From assembly GCA_020635075.1 (NCBI GenBank), contig JACKAM010000001.1, forward strand, positions 868,001 to 932,000: 64,000 bases of DNA, given 5' to 3'. The translations under genes were made by a program, and so were the position numbers. The stretch is from Pseudobdellovibrionaceae bacterium (GTDB lineage Bacteria; Bdellovibrionota; Bdellovibrionia; Bdellovibrionales; UBA1609). Under the pieces are notes generated by a model. That model was not told where the DNA came from, did no database searches, and saw only the letters and a list, made by a program, of their open reading frames with translations. Shown here one piece after another: positions 35,340-44,712 of the stretch (position 1 is its first letter; each line of letters opens with the position of its first letter).

Positions 35340-36896
35340 ATGGATATTAGATCACAGATCTCGATGGTATTTCACCTCGACAAATGCATTGGCTGTCACA
35401 CTTGCTCCATTGCCTGTAAGAATATTTGGACAGACCGCAAGGGCGCTGAGTACATGTGGTGGAACAATGTGGAAACAAAACCGGGAACCGGATACCCCAC
35501 TAAATGGGAAGACCAGAACATCTATAAAGGTGGCTGGGAAAAACAAAGCGGGGGAGGCATTGAGCTCAAAGGAGCTGGCCACCGCAAGTCCCTGGTGAAC
35601 ATCTTCCACAACCCCCATATGCCGGTCATTGATGACTACTATGAGCCCTTTACTTACAAGTATTTGGACCTCATTGAGTCCCCGGCCATGGATATTCAGC
35701 CCACAGCCCGTCCGGTTTCTATGATTACGGGTGAGCCCATTGACATTAAGATGGGTCCCAACTGGGATGATGACTTGAGCGGAACTCCCGATCACGGTCG
35801 TCAGGACCCCAACATGAAAGACCTGAGTCCGGCCGAGCAGGAAGCTATGTTCCAGCTGGAGCGCTTGTCTTTTTACTACCTACCGCGAATTTGTAACCAC
35901 TGTTTGAACCCTGCCTGCGTGGCTTCTTGCCCCTCAGGTGCGATTTACAAGCGCGGTGAAGATGGTGTGGTGCTGATCAACCAGAGCGTCTGTCGCGCCT
36001 GGCGGATGTGCGTGACGGCTTGTCCTTACAAGAAGTCCTACTACAACTGGTCTTCTGGAAAGTCTGAGAAGTGTATTCTCTGCTATCCACGTATCGAGTC
36101 TGGCTACGCTCCCGCTTGTATGCACTCCTGTGTTGGACGTATTCGCTACTTGGGTGTGGTTCTCTACGATGCAGACCAAATCCACAAAGCAGCCAGTGCC
36201 GACGACAAAGATTTGGTCAATCAGCAGATGAACGTCATCCTGGATCCTTTTGATCCGACGGTGATTGCTGAAGCCAAGAAAAACGGTATTGCCGACTCCA
36301 CCATTTGGGCGGCCCAGTCATCGCCCACCTACAAGTTCGTCAAGACGTGGGGATTGGCTCTGCCTCTGCATCCTGAGTTCCGTACTCTGCCGATGCTCTT
36401 TTACGTACCACCTCTTCTTCCCGTGATGGCCTCGCTGAAGCAGGTGAACAATGCGGAGCAGACTTCAAAAATGAATCCTGTCTCCAAAGTGTGGGACGAT
36501 GCATGGCTTTATAACACCACGACCAAAGAGCTCTTTGGTACCATCGACGAAGCTCGGATGCCGCTCAAGTATTTGGCAAGTCTCTTTAGTGCCGGCGACG
36601 AGGGTATGGTTAAGGACCGCTTGAAGAAGCTGATGGCTGTTCGTGTGTACCGCCGTTGGAAGACCGTGGGCGATGTGCCCGAGGCCAAGGCGATGGAGAT
36701 GCTCCGCGAGGTGGATCTTGATCCTCAATCGGCAGATGACATCTACTACCTGACGTCTCTGGCCAAGTTTGACGACCGCTTTGTGATTCCTGCCGCCCAC
36801 CGTGAACACGCCATCGAAATGCTGGAGTTCACTGGCGACAAAAAAGGAAGCACCGGTTTCGGCTTCAAAGAAGAGTCAGCCAGCAGGGGGTTGTAA
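35340..36896 (+). CDS. narH: Respiratory nitrate reductase, iron-sulfur beta subunit
   Basis: 518 residues. It carries electrons from NarI hemes to NarG through one 3Fe-4S and three 4Fe-4S clusters. First cluster motif CIGCHTCSIAC uses Cys16, 19, 22 and 26, the same numbering as E. coli NarH. CNHCLNPACVASC, CRAWRMCVTAC with the Trp that marks the 3Fe-4S cluster, and CILCYPRIESGYAPACMHSC follow. GAGAGGAAATAAAA precedes ATG 35340. The stop codon is immediately followed by the GTG of narJ. Confidence 0.98.
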   Translation: MDIRSQISMVFHLDKCIGCHTCSIACKNIWTDRKGAEYMWWNNVETKPGTGYPTKWEDQNIYKGGWEKQSGGGIELKGAGHRKSLVNIFHNPHMPVIDDYYEPFTYKYLDLIESPAMDIQPTARPVSMITGEPIDIKMGPNWDDDLSGTPDHGRQDPNMKDLSPAEQEAMFQLERLSFYYLPRICNHCLNPACVASCPSGAIYKRGEDGVVLINQSVCRAWRMCVTACPYKKSYYNWSSGKSEKCILCYPRIESGYAPACMHSCVGRIRYLGVVLYDADQIHKAASADDKDLVNQQMNVILDPFDPTVIAEAKKNGIADSTIWAAQSSPTYKFVKTWGLALPLHPEFRTLPMLFYVPPLLPVMASLKQVNNAEQTSKMNPVSKVWDDAWLYNTTTKELFGTIDEARMPLKYLASLFSAGDEGMVKDRLKKLMAVRVYRRWKTVGDVPEAKAMEMLREVDLDPQSADDIYYLTSLAKFDDRFVIPAAHREHAIEMLEFTGDKKGSTGFGFKEESASRGL

Positions 36897-37565
36897 GTGG
36901 ATTTACAGCCTTACCGCGTGATTGCAGACCTCTTCGATTTTCCGGCAGAGGACTTCCCCCAAAAGGTGAGAGCCGTGGGGGAGTACCTCAACCACAGGTA
37001 TCCTGAGGCGTCAGTGCTGGTGGAAAGGTTCCTAGGTTACCTCCCTGTGGAGGATGTTCATGCCATGCAAGAACTTTACACCCGCACCTTCGATGTTCAG
37101 GCGATCACCACCTTGGATTTGGGCTATGTCCTCTTTGGTGATGATTACAAAAGGGGAGAGATGCTCTCCCACTTGAACAAAGAGCACGCCAAGTATGGGA
37201 ACCCCTGCAGGAACGAGCTGAGTGATCACTTGCCGAATGTTTTGCGGCTGTTGCCCATGCTGGAAGATGAGGACCTGCGCAATGAAATGGCGTCGGTCGT
37301 TATCTACCCGGCTCTGGTGCGCATGATCAGTGAGTTCAATCCAGAGCGGATTGAGAAAAAGAAGAAGTCTTATCAAAAACACTACAAAACCCTGATCGAT
37401 GTTTCTGAGAATGGCGAGACGGCCTATGTGCTCACTCTCCAGGCTCTGGATGTATTATTACAACGGGATTTTGAATTGCAGGAAGTCGAGCCTCCAGCGA
37501 CGAGCAGTGACTTCTTGCGCAATGTAACCAGTGAAATGACCATTGAGGAAACCGCCAAAGCTTAA
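36897..37565 (+). CDS. narJ: Nitrate reductase molybdenum-cofactor assembly chaperone
   Basis: 222 residues from GTG 36897, with no gap after narH. The TorD-like all-helical chaperone keeps NarGH in a state open for cofactor insertion before docking on NarI. The typical run is ELYTRTFDVQAITTLDLGYV, LFGDDYKRGEMLSHLNKEH and GNPCRNELSDHLPNVLRLL. The C-terminal 60 residues are charged and less conserved. It is required in the cytoplasm and is not part of the final enzyme. Confidence 0.96.
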   Translation: MDLQPYRVIADLFDFPAEDFPQKVRAVGEYLNHRYPEASVLVERFLGYLPVEDVHAMQELYTRTFDVQAITTLDLGYVLFGDDYKRGEMLSHLNKEHAKYGNPCRNELSDHLPNVLRLLPMLEDEDLRNEMASVVIYPALVRMISEFNPERIEKKKKSYQKHYKTLIDVSENGETAYVLTLQALDVLLQRDFELQEVEPPATSSDFLRNVTSEMTIEETAKA

Positions 37566-37580
37566 TTAAAGGAATATGTC

Positions 37581-38309
37581 ATGAGCCCATTAAACAGTTT
37601 TTTATTTACAGCCTTTCCTTATCTTGCATTTGGAGTGTTCGTAGTCGGTTGTATCTACCGCTACAAGGTGACCTCCTTTAAATATTCGTCCCTATCCTCT
37701 CAGTTTCTTGAGGGAAAGAAGCTCTTTTGGGGCTCCATCTCTTTTCACTGGGGGATTTTGGCGGTGTTTTTGCTCCATCTGGCCGCGTTTTTGATTCCCG
37801 ATACCATTTTGGCCTGGAACGCATCTTCAGCAAGGCTCTTTTTGCTGGAGGCCACAGGGATCACCTTTGGCATCGCGGTTTTCTTCGGTTTGATCGTACT
37901 TTACACTCGGCGGGTCACTAATAGTCGCCTTCGGGCCGTCTCCAACCGTATGGACTTCTTTTTGGAAGTGCTGTTGTTGGTGCAGGTAGGCCTCGGGATC
38001 TACATTGCCGTTGGGCACCGTTGGGGATCGGCCTGGTTTGCCTCGACTCTGAGTCCATATTTGTGGTCTCTAGTAAAACTCAGTCCAGATGCGACAGCCG
38101 TTGTGGCCATGCCCACAGTAATCAAGACCCATGTGTTCCTGGCCTTCTTCATTCTGTTTATGGTGCCCTTTACCCGCTTGGTTCACTTTTTGGTGGCGCC
38201 ACTGCACTACATCGGGCGCCCCTATCAGCAGGTGATTTGGTACTGGAACCGTAAGGAGATTCGCGACCCAAGGACGGCTTGGAGCAAATTTCGTCCGCGG
38301 AACAACTAG
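37581..38309 (+). CDS. narI: Nitrate reductase gamma subunit, diheme cytochrome b
   Basis: 242 residues with five membrane helices. The four heme b ligands are His56 and His66 (SFHWGILAVFLLHLAAF) and His184 and His202 (IKTHVFLAFFILFMVPFTRL, VHFL), an arrangement and spacing matching E. coli NarI (56, 66, 187, 205). It oxidises quinol on the periplasmic side and passes electrons to NarH. AAAGGAATATGTC precedes the ATG, 15 bp after narJ. Confidence 0.97.
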   Translation: MSPLNSFLFTAFPYLAFGVFVVGCIYRYKVTSFKYSSLSSQFLEGKKLFWGSISFHWGILAVFLLHLAAFLIPDTILAWNASSARLFLLEATGITFGIAVFFGLIVLYTRRVTNSRLRAVSNRMDFFLEVLLLVQVGLGIYIAVGHRWGSAWFASTLSPYLWSLVKLSPDATAVVAMPTVIKTHVFLAFFILFMVPFTRLVHFLVAPLHYIGRPYQQVIWYWNRKEIRDPRTAWSKFRPRNN

Positions 38310-38365
38310 AATTAGCGTCGATTTTGTTGATTGTTGAATGATTTTACTGAACTGAGGTTGAGATT

Positions 38366-39973
38366 ATGTCTGTGAATTTGACCAATTGGAAAGTGGAAGA
38401 TGAAGCCTTTTGGGAGAAAGAAGGAAAGAAGATTGCCAACCGCAATCTGTGGATCTCCATTCCCAGCCTGCTGTGCGGGTTTGCCGTATGGCTTTATTGG
38501 GGAATTATTACTGTACAAATGCTTAACCTTGGCTTTCCGTTCACCCAGGAGCAGCTGTTCTCGCTCACGGCAATTGCCGGTCTTTCGGGAGCAACCTTAA
38601 GAATTCCCAGTACCTTTTTTATCCGCATTGCCGGCGGAAGAAATACCATTTTCTTCACCACGGCCCTGCTCATGATTCCGGCCCTTGGGACGGGGATCGC
38701 TCTTCAGGATAAAAACACGCCTTTGTGGGTATTTCAGATCCTGGCATTGCTCTGTGGATTTGGCGGCGGAAACTTTGCCTCGTCCATGTCGAATATTAGC
38801 TTTTTCTTCCCCAAAAAGGTGCAAGGAACCTCTTTGGGATTGAACGCTGGCCTTGGCAACTTTGGTGTAACCACCATGCAGATCCTCGTTCCTCTGGTGA
38901 TGACCATGGGGATTTTTGGTGGTGATTCCATGACCTTGGTGAACACCTCTGGCACCTTGATTGGAAAAATCCCAGCGGGATCGGAAACCTATATTCACAA
39001 TGCGGGCTATATTTGGCTGGTACTACTGGTTCCCCTGGCCTTCGCTGGTTGGTTCGGTATGAACAATATTGTCACCAACAGTGTGACCCCATCGTTGGGT
39101 TCACCATTTGGGTCCTTTGTTAAGATCTCAGGGCTCTTGGGTATCGGGTTGGTGGCCGCAGCTTTGGGCATTTACCTAATGATGCCTCCTCCCGTTGGAA
39201 TCGCATTGATGAACAAGTGGATTGTGTTGCCTTTGGTGATTGCGGCGACTGTGTTCATGATGCGCTACCTAACGACTGGGAAACTCCAGGAGAATCTCAA
39301 GCGTCAGTATAAGATCTTTGAGAGCAAGCACACTTGGGCGATGACGGTGATTTACACCATGACTTTCGGTTCTTTTATTGGTTACTCGGCGGCATTTCCT
39401 CTGTGTATCAAGGTGGTGTTTGGTTTTCAGCACATCATGGGTGCTGATGGAGTGATGACTCACACGACGGTTAACCCAAATGGTCCCAGTGCCCTTATGT
39501 ATGCCTGGATGGGCCCCTTTATTGGAGCCTTGATTCGACCTGTCGGGGGCTGGATATCGGACCGTTTAGGTGGCGCGCGAGTCACTCATTGGGTGTCGGT
39601 GGCGATGATTGGAATGGCAATTGGTGTTGCCTATTACCTGACCAAGGCCTACCAGTCGGCCACACCGGAAGAGTACTTCTGGCCCTTCTTTGGGTTGTTT
39701 GTGTTGCTGTTTACAGCGACGGGAGTGGGGAATGGCTCTACCTTCCGCACCATCGCCATGGTCTTCAATGAGGAGCAGGCGGGGCCGGTGCTAGGGTGGA
39801 CATCAGCCGTGGCGGCCTATGGAGCCTTTATTATTCCTAAAGTCTTTGGAGAGCAAATTAAGGCAACAACCCCGGAGCTGGCGCTTTACGGGTTTGCGGT
39901 CTTTTACTTTCTCTGTTTGATCTTGAATTGGTGGTTCTATCTTCGACCAAATGCGTATATAAAGAACCCCTAA
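38366..39973 (+). CDS. narK: Nitrate/nitrite transporter, NarK (E. coli NarK-like)
   Basis: 535 residues, major facilitator superfamily with twelve membrane segments. The N-terminus EDEAFWEKEGKKIANRNLWI and the motifs LSGATLRIPSTFFIRIAGGR, LLCGFGGGNFASSMSNISFF and GLNAGLGNFGVTTMQ follow E. coli NarK closely; the arginines and NS signature glycines serve nitrate binding in the family. It probably exchanges nitrate for nitrite. Length exceeds E. coli NarK (463) because of longer loops around residues 190-215 and 330-370. It is 56 bp after narI, in the same operon. Confidence 0.95.
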   Translation: MSVNLTNWKVEDEAFWEKEGKKIANRNLWISIPSLLCGFAVWLYWGIITVQMLNLGFPFTQEQLFSLTAIAGLSGATLRIPSTFFIRIAGGRNTIFFTTALLMIPALGTGIALQDKNTPLWVFQILALLCGFGGGNFASSMSNISFFFPKKVQGTSLGLNAGLGNFGVTTMQILVPLVMTMGIFGGDSMTLVNTSGTLIGKIPAGSETYIHNAGYIWLVLLVPLAFAGWFGMNNIVTNSVTPSLGSPFGSFVKISGLLGIGLVAAALGIYLMMPPPVGIALMNKWIVLPLVIAATVFMMRYLTTGKLQENLKRQYKIFESKHTWAMTVIYTMTFGSFIGYSAAFPLCIKVVFGFQHIMGADGVMTHTTVNPNGPSALMYAWMGPFIGALIRPVGGWISDRLGGARVTHWVSVAMIGMAIGVAYYLTKAYQSATPEEYFWPFFGLFVLLFTATGVGNGSTFRTIAMVFNEEQAGPVLGWTSAVAAYGAFIIPKVFGEQIKATTPELALYGFAVFYFLCLILNWWFYLRPNAYIKNP

Positions 39974-39995
39974 TTTAAGACCTGAGGTGAAACTG

Positions 39996-40679
39996 ATGAG
40001 CAATATGACGCATGAAGAAAAATTGCATTTGAAGACTAATGACCCCATGGCAAGGCAGGGGGAAAAGGAAGTGGAAGACGATGGGATCTCGCCCATGAGT
40101 CCTCCCGAGGCCTTTGAACCGCCAGCCAAAGAGGCCATCGCCTATGATGAGATGCATCCCTTTTTGCAACGCCTCTATGATGAGCATGAGCCCTTTAAGA
40201 AGGTGATCGACGGACTGGAATCAGCCCTTAAAGACATCAAAGAAGGCACCATGACTCGGGAAAAGGACAAGTTAGTCCGGGATTTCTTCGAGTTTTTCGA
40301 TCAGGAGTTCATTAGCCATAATCTCAAAGAAGAAAAGATCCTCTTTGCATTGTTACACAATCGTCTTTTGGAGAGCGGCGAGCATTCAAAAGGAGAGGTC
40401 CCCCAAACAGCCGTTGATGTTTTGGAAGGGGATCATCGCACGGCCATTCAGAAGAGTGCTGTGGTGTTCAATCTGTTGTCTATTTTCCATCGGTTGCCAG
40501 ACAAGAGTTCTAGCCTGATGATTTTGGATCTGGCCTTGAGCCAAGGTTTTGAATTGGTGGAAGAGCTGCGCTTGCACATCTTCCGTGAAGAAAACGTAGT
40601 CTTCCCTTTAGCCCATAAATTGATAAGGAGGGACGAGTTCGAAGCAATGGAAATGAAAGAGAAAAGCGGATTCTGTTAA
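39996..40679 (+). CDS. Hemerythrin-domain protein
   Basis: 227 residues from ATG 39996 (GAGG eight bases before). A disordered acidic N-terminus of about 45 residues leads to a four-helix bundle with likely di-iron ligands: YDEHEPFKKVID, FFDQEFISHNLKEEKILF (HxxxE), VLEGDHRTAIQ and LRLHIFREENVVFPLAHK (HxxxE...H). This matches the hemerythrin HHE family. Such proteins bind oxygen or nitric oxide or repair iron-sulfur clusters. Between two nitrate transporters in a nar operon, a role in nitric-oxide or nitrosative-stress defence is the natural guess, not proven. A CxxC-free C-terminus ends in FC. Confidence 0.9.
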   Translation: MSNMTHEEKLHLKTNDPMARQGEKEVEDDGISPMSPPEAFEPPAKEAIAYDEMHPFLQRLYDEHEPFKKVIDGLESALKDIKEGTMTREKDKLVRDFFEFFDQEFISHNLKEEKILFALLHNRLLESGEHSKGEVPQTAVDVLEGDHRTAIQKSAVVFNLLSIFHRLPDKSSSLMILDLALSQGFELVEELRLHIFREENVVFPLAHKLIRRDEFEAMEMKEKSGFC

Positions 40680-40717
40680 GTAGTTGTTGTCTGATCTCTA
40701 ACAAAGCGAGTTAAGTC

Positions 40718-42487
40718 GTGGATATCAAGAATAAAGCCACATCGATTAATCTATTTAGTTTTTCGACCCGTCCTATGCGGGCCTTTCACGTCACCTGGTT
40801 TGCCTTTTTCCTCTGCTTCTTTGCCTGGTTTGGTATTGCGCCCCTGATGGCAGTGGTGCGGGAAGAATTGGGCCTCACCAAACAGCAAATTGGTAACACC
40901 ATTATCGCTTCAGTGGCCATCACCATTATTGCCCGCCTGATTATTGGCTGGCTTTGTGACAAGATCGGGCCTCGCCTCTCTTATACATGGCTTTTGATCC
41001 TCGGCTCTCTTCCCGTGATGGGCATTGGCTTTGCTCACGACTATGAGAGTTTTCTCCTTTTTCGCCTAGCGATCGGCGCGATCGGCGCTTCATTCGTGAT
41101 CACTCAGTACCACACCTCGGTCATGTTTGCTCCGAACTGCGTGGGAACAGCCAACGCAACATCGGCCGGCTGGGGAAACCTCGGCGGCGGTGTGACCCAA
41201 ATGATTATGCCACTCATTTTTGCTGGATTCGTTGGCCTAGGCTATGCCAACTATTGGAGCTGGCGCCTGTCGATGGTCGTGGCAGGTGGTGTGTGTTTCT
41301 TAACCGGTATTGCCTACTTCTTTTTGACCACAGATTATCCCAACGGTAATCGCAAAGAACTGATTGCATCAGGTGAAATCCCCGAGGTGGTGCATAAGCA
41401 AAAGGGACTATTTTGGCTAGCCGCAAAAGACTACCGGGTGTGGGCTCTGTTTTTGATTTATGCCGCTTGTTTCGGTATTGAGCTGACCATCAACAATATT
41501 GCCGCTCTTTACTTTAAAGACTATTTCGGATTGGGGCTTAAGACGGCTGGTCTGGTCGCGGGCCTGTTTGGACTGATGAATATTTTTGCCCGCACCTTGG
41601 GTGGGGTGATTGGTGATAAATTTGGTCAGGCCGGCGGCCTGCATGGTCGGGTGAAGTGGCTGTTCATCGCATTGTTGGTGGAAGGTATTGCCCTTTTGCT
41701 TTTCTCGCGCATGACCATTCTGCCCATGGCGATTGGGACGATGATCGTCTTTAGTTTGTTTGTGCAAATGTCTGAAGGAGCCACCTATTCAGTGGTGCCA
41801 TTCATTAATAAAAAGGCCATCGGGTCTGTCTCAGGAATCGTCGGCGCTGGTGGAAACATGGGCGCGGTGACGGCGGGGTTTTTGTTTCGTGCAGAAAACA
41901 TCAGCTGGCCCCAGGGACTTTTCATATTGGGTATTATGGTAATCCTATTTGCCTTTGCCGCCTTCTTTGTCCGCTTCTCAGCAGCTGAGGAAGAAGCCGC
42001 CAAAATTGAATTCGACAAGGCAGTGGAAGAAAGAAAGTCTTTGGCCGCCGGCAAGGAGAGCTGGATTCCCATCCCGGACTTCTCCCGGGTTGGCCCCATG
42101 GATCTTTTGCGGGTTTACTTGGGTGTCGCCTTAGCGATTAAGGGAATCTACTTCATTATCAACATGAAGGCCATGGAAGCGCTAACGGCTGGAATTGGTA
42201 TGATGGAAGAAGCAACCGCATGGTTTGTGGTCTTTGCCCACACGGTAGGTGGTGTGGCCCTGGCTCTCGGATTTGCCACCCGGGTGGCATCAGCCATTAA
42301 TGCTGTGGTTCTCTTTGGTGCGATATTGTTTGTTCATGCTCAAGAGGGACTGTTTGCCGCCAACCAGGGTTTTGAATTCTCCTTGTTTGTGCTTTTTGCA
42401 CTGTTGCTCTTGTTCTGGAGAGGTTCAGGCAAGTTCTCTGTTGATCATTATTTGTTTAACGGTGAGAGCAGTAAGGCGTCTGCGTAG
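40718..42487 (+). CDS. NarK1-type nitrate transporter fused to a DoxX domain
   Basis: 589 residues from GTG 40718. Residues about 20-430 are a second MFS nitrate transporter of the NarK1 type: VTWFAFFLCFFAWFGIAPLM, FVITQYHTSVMFAPNCVGTA and NATSAGWGNLGGGVTQMIMP. A charged stretch (about 431-460, EEEAAKIEFDKAVEERK) then leads to a four-helix DoxX domain (about 463-575): MDLLRVYLGVALAIKGIYFI, VVFAHTVGGVALALGFATRV and FALLLLFWRGSGKFSVDHYL. The frame is continuous with no sign of sequencing error. DoxX is a small quinol-oxidase- or redox-linked membrane domain, normally a separate protein. Fusion to a nitrate symporter is unusual. Confidence 0.92.
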   Translation: MDIKNKATSINLFSFSTRPMRAFHVTWFAFFLCFFAWFGIAPLMAVVREELGLTKQQIGNTIIASVAITIIARLIIGWLCDKIGPRLSYTWLLILGSLPVMGIGFAHDYESFLLFRLAIGAIGASFVITQYHTSVMFAPNCVGTANATSAGWGNLGGGVTQMIMPLIFAGFVGLGYANYWSWRLSMVVAGGVCFLTGIAYFFLTTDYPNGNRKELIASGEIPEVVHKQKGLFWLAAKDYRVWALFLIYAACFGIELTINNIAALYFKDYFGLGLKTAGLVAGLFGLMNIFARTLGGVIGDKFGQAGGLHGRVKWLFIALLVEGIALLLFSRMTILPMAIGTMIVFSLFVQMSEGATYSVVPFINKKAIGSVSGIVGAGGNMGAVTAGFLFRAENISWPQGLFILGIMVILFAFAAFFVRFSAAEEEAAKIEFDKAVEERKSLAAGKESWIPIPDFSRVGPMDLLRVYLGVALAIKGIYFIINMKAMEALTAGIGMMEEATAWFVVFAHTVGGVALALGFATRVASAINAVVLFGAILFVHAQEGLFAANQGFEFSLFVLFALLLLFWRGSGKFSVDHYLFNGESSKASA

Positions 42488-42516
42488 TATTGGTAAGCGG
42501 GTGCCCGGGCGAAAAG

Positions 42517-43266
42517 TTACTGGAAGAACTCCAGAGTTCGGGCACTGAAAAAACCAGGTGGGGTCGATTCAACGGTCATGCCACCTTCTGACAGGCTGGC
42601 CAGCTTGGATTTGTTTAAGATAAAATAGAACTTGTTACGAATGTCGATCAGGCGATCTTTCTTAAACTCAGTCGTCAGGCGAGTGACGGTTTCAGAAGTG
42701 GTGCCGATGAGCGAGGCCACCTCTTCACGGGTGAGTTTGAGATTGATTTTGTTCTCCACTGAATCACCGTGGGAATTATGCAAAGAAACCAAAAGAAGAG
42801 CATAGCGCTGTTTTACTGATTGTTGAGTGAGCGAGGCGATCGTTTTTTCCGCATTGCCGAGCATTTTGCCAAACTTGCGCGCCACCTGAAGAAGAACTTC
42901 CGGGTGACGGGTCAAGATGCGTTGGATCTCTTCACGGCTAAAAAAGCAGACTTCGGAGGGTTCGAGAGCGGTAATAGTCGCTTGCAGGAGTTCTCCGGCG
43001 AACAGGGCACGAAAGCCAATGATGTCTCCGGGGCCACAGATACGAAAAATGGTTTCTTTTCCCGTTTCAGGGCAAGTGGTTGAGAGTTTCAGCTTTCCCG
43101 AGCAGATACAATAGGCACCAAAAACAGGATTACCCTGAACATTGACGTTTTGGCCCTTTTGGTAGCGGTTGGAAACCTTGGAACGGGAAATGCGCATCAA
43201 TTCTTCGGTGGGAACATCTTTGAAGATGTTGTCACAGGAGATTTCTTTGCAGGTCCCGCAGTTCAT
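42517..43266 (-). CDS. Crp/Fnr-family regulator with FNR-like cysteines
   Basis: 249 residues from ATG 43266; GTG 43299 would add 11 residues. The N-terminus MNCGTCKEISC provides Cys3, Cys6 and Cys11, and Cys107 in PSEVCFFSREE aligns with the internal FNR cysteine, so a 4Fe-4S oxygen-sensing cluster is plausible. A cyclic-nucleotide-type beta-roll (about 25-125), a long dimer helix and a winged helix (KLTREEVASLIGTTSETVTR) follow. The recognition helix SETVTRL keeps the Glu and Arg that read TGAT half-sites in FNR; Ser becomes Thr. It is convergent with the end of the nar operon and probably controls it through the palindrome at 30664-30685. Confidence 0.9.
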   Translation of the reverse strand: MNCGTCKEISCDNIFKDVPTEELMRISRSKVSNRYQKGQNVNVQGNPVFGAYCICSGKLKLSTTCPETGKETIFRICGPGDIIGFRALFAGELLQATITALEPSEVCFFSREEIQRILTRHPEVLLQVARKFGKMLGNAEKTIASLTQQSVKQRYALLLVSLHNSHGDSVENKINLKLTREEVASLIGTTSETVTRLTTEFKKDRLIDIRNKFYFILNKSKLASLSEGGMTVESTPPGFFSARTLEFFQ

Positions 43267-43487
43267 GCCCTTTGATTCCCTTTTTTGGTCTCGAGTCACC
43301 CCGGATGGTGATACAATGCGCCAGATTCCGCTATCTTCCTACGTTGGGAAAATAAGTCAACTGCTGGGTGCCCGACGGCTTCAAGGAGGATGACTCATTA
43401 GGTTAAAAGTCCAGGCTTCGGGGTATTTTTGCTCAAAAAACAAGCAAAAGATCAGGACGGGCAGGGGGTTGGGAGATCAAGGCGTCA

Positions 43488-43543
43488 GGATACCGGGATA
43501 TCAGGATATCGGGATATCAGGATGTCAGGATATCAGGGAGACA
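43488..43543 (+). repeat. Octanucleotide tandem array (GGATATCA family)
   Basis: Seven adjoining 8-bp units: GGATACCG, GGATATCA, GGATATCG, GGATATCA, GGATGTCA, GGATATCA, GGGAGACA. Degenerate AGAGACA/AGAGGACA-like units continue to about 43570, and GAACTC-rich octamers (CGGAACTC, TTGAATTC, CGGAACTC) occupy 43590-43640. The 43267-43652 interval has no gene; the rest is the promoter side of the FNR-like gene. Confidence 0.88.
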
Positions 43544-43652
43544 AGAGACAAGAGGACAGGAGAGCACGGATACGGGATGTCTTGCTATCTTGGGATCTTG
43601 AGTCCCGGAACTCTTGAATTCCGGAACTCTCGAATCTTCGCTCTTAGATTGT

Positions 43653-44603
43653 TTAGGGTTTACCCTGTACTGGAGGAGCAGCTTGATCCTTTACCTTGTT
43701 TCCGGCTGGGTCAGAGAACAAGGCTTCGGTGATCTTTTCAAAGGCACTGATCAAAATGTCGGCTAGGAATTCGCCATCAGAGAACATCTGGATGATCATT
43801 TCGGTCATGGGCAAATAGAAGATCTGTTGGACAAGCACAGGACCAATGACTTCATCCAAAAGCTTTTGCGTTTCCACGTCGGCATCAATTCCAGTTCCAA
43901 GGGTCATTTTAGTAAAGTGAACACTTCTTGCGGTGGACTCCATCCAGCGCAAATAGGGGCTGCGGCTAGAAGTCGAGGAGTCAGAAAAGCGTTTAAAAGT
44001 TGCCTTGTGAGTGGAGTGCAGCTGCTGAACGCCGGAGGTATCTAAGGCGTTGTCGATTTCAACAGATTCCTTCGGGAAGCGAATTTCACCTTCGACATGG
44101 ATGGTGCCGTTGACACCGCGATAACCAATCCAGCGAACATTGGCGACAAAGGGGATTGAGCAGACGTTACCCTCTTGCTTTTCGCAATCCTGCATCTGAG
44201 CAACAGGGACGGAAAATTTGCGAATGGAGAGCTCTTCGTAGTTTGTCACGATCCCACTGATGGTTTCCGGCGACAGGGCGGCACCATAAAGAGGAGTCAA
44301 CCCCAGAGGGCCTTGGTGGTCCAAACTGCCATTTGGGGTGGCCTGAACGCGCTGCCACTCCTTAAGAGCGGGGATGATTTGAATCTCACTGGGGAAGTCC
44401 TCCAGAGCCTGGGCACAGTAGGTTGGAGCAGACTTCGCCGTCATCCCCTCGTATTCCAGCAGGCACAACTCGCCTTTTTCATTGCTGTAGAGATCAAAAG
44501 CCTGTTTGCCGGCTGAGGCGGGAAGGGCGAAACAAAGGCTCAAGAGAATTGAAAAAAAGGCAGACCGAGGCCCAATTTGGGCGAGAAAACGTGCAGATTT
44601 CAT
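43653..44603 (-). CDS. Exported hypothetical protein
   Basis: 316 residues from ATG 44603, with GGAGG six bases upstream; a longer frame starts at 44666 but lacks a site. Signal peptide FFSILLSLCFALPASA preceded by a basic start. The mature protein has cysteines at ELCLLEY, TYCAQAL, QDCEKQEGNVC, allowing two disulphides, a beta-rich middle with GTIHVEGEIRFP, and an amphipathic C-terminus (LLDEVIGPVLVQQIFYLPMT, SAFEKITEALFSD). It looks like a periplasmic or outer-membrane-associated protein. No family recognised. It lies between two octamer arrays. Confidence 0.75.
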   Translation of the reverse strand: MKSARFLAQIGPRSAFFSILLSLCFALPASAGKQAFDLYSNEKGELCLLEYEGMTAKSAPTYCAQALEDFPSEIQIIPALKEWQRVQATPNGSLDHQGPLGLTPLYGAALSPETISGIVTNYEELSIRKFSVPVAQMQDCEKQEGNVCSIPFVANVRWIGYRGVNGTIHVEGEIRFPKESVEIDNALDTSGVQQLHSTHKATFKRFSDSSTSSRSPYLRWMESTARSVHFTKMTLGTGIDADVETQKLLDEVIGPVLVQQIFYLPMTEMIIQMFSDGEFLADILISAFEKITEALFSDPAGNKVKDQAAPPVQGKP

Positions 44604-44712
44604 GATTCCTCCGTTGTGAATCACAATATGAGTACTAAACGACCAATCAGACGAAGATAAGAGCAAGAATGGGGCCGGTGTTGAGACCTAAAGGACTGAT
44701 CGTCAAAAAGCT

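Noticed and set aside
43488..43543. Short regular repeats that could suggest a CRISPR array
   Set aside because: Units are 8 bp with no spacers and there are no cas genes, so these are simple tandem arrays.
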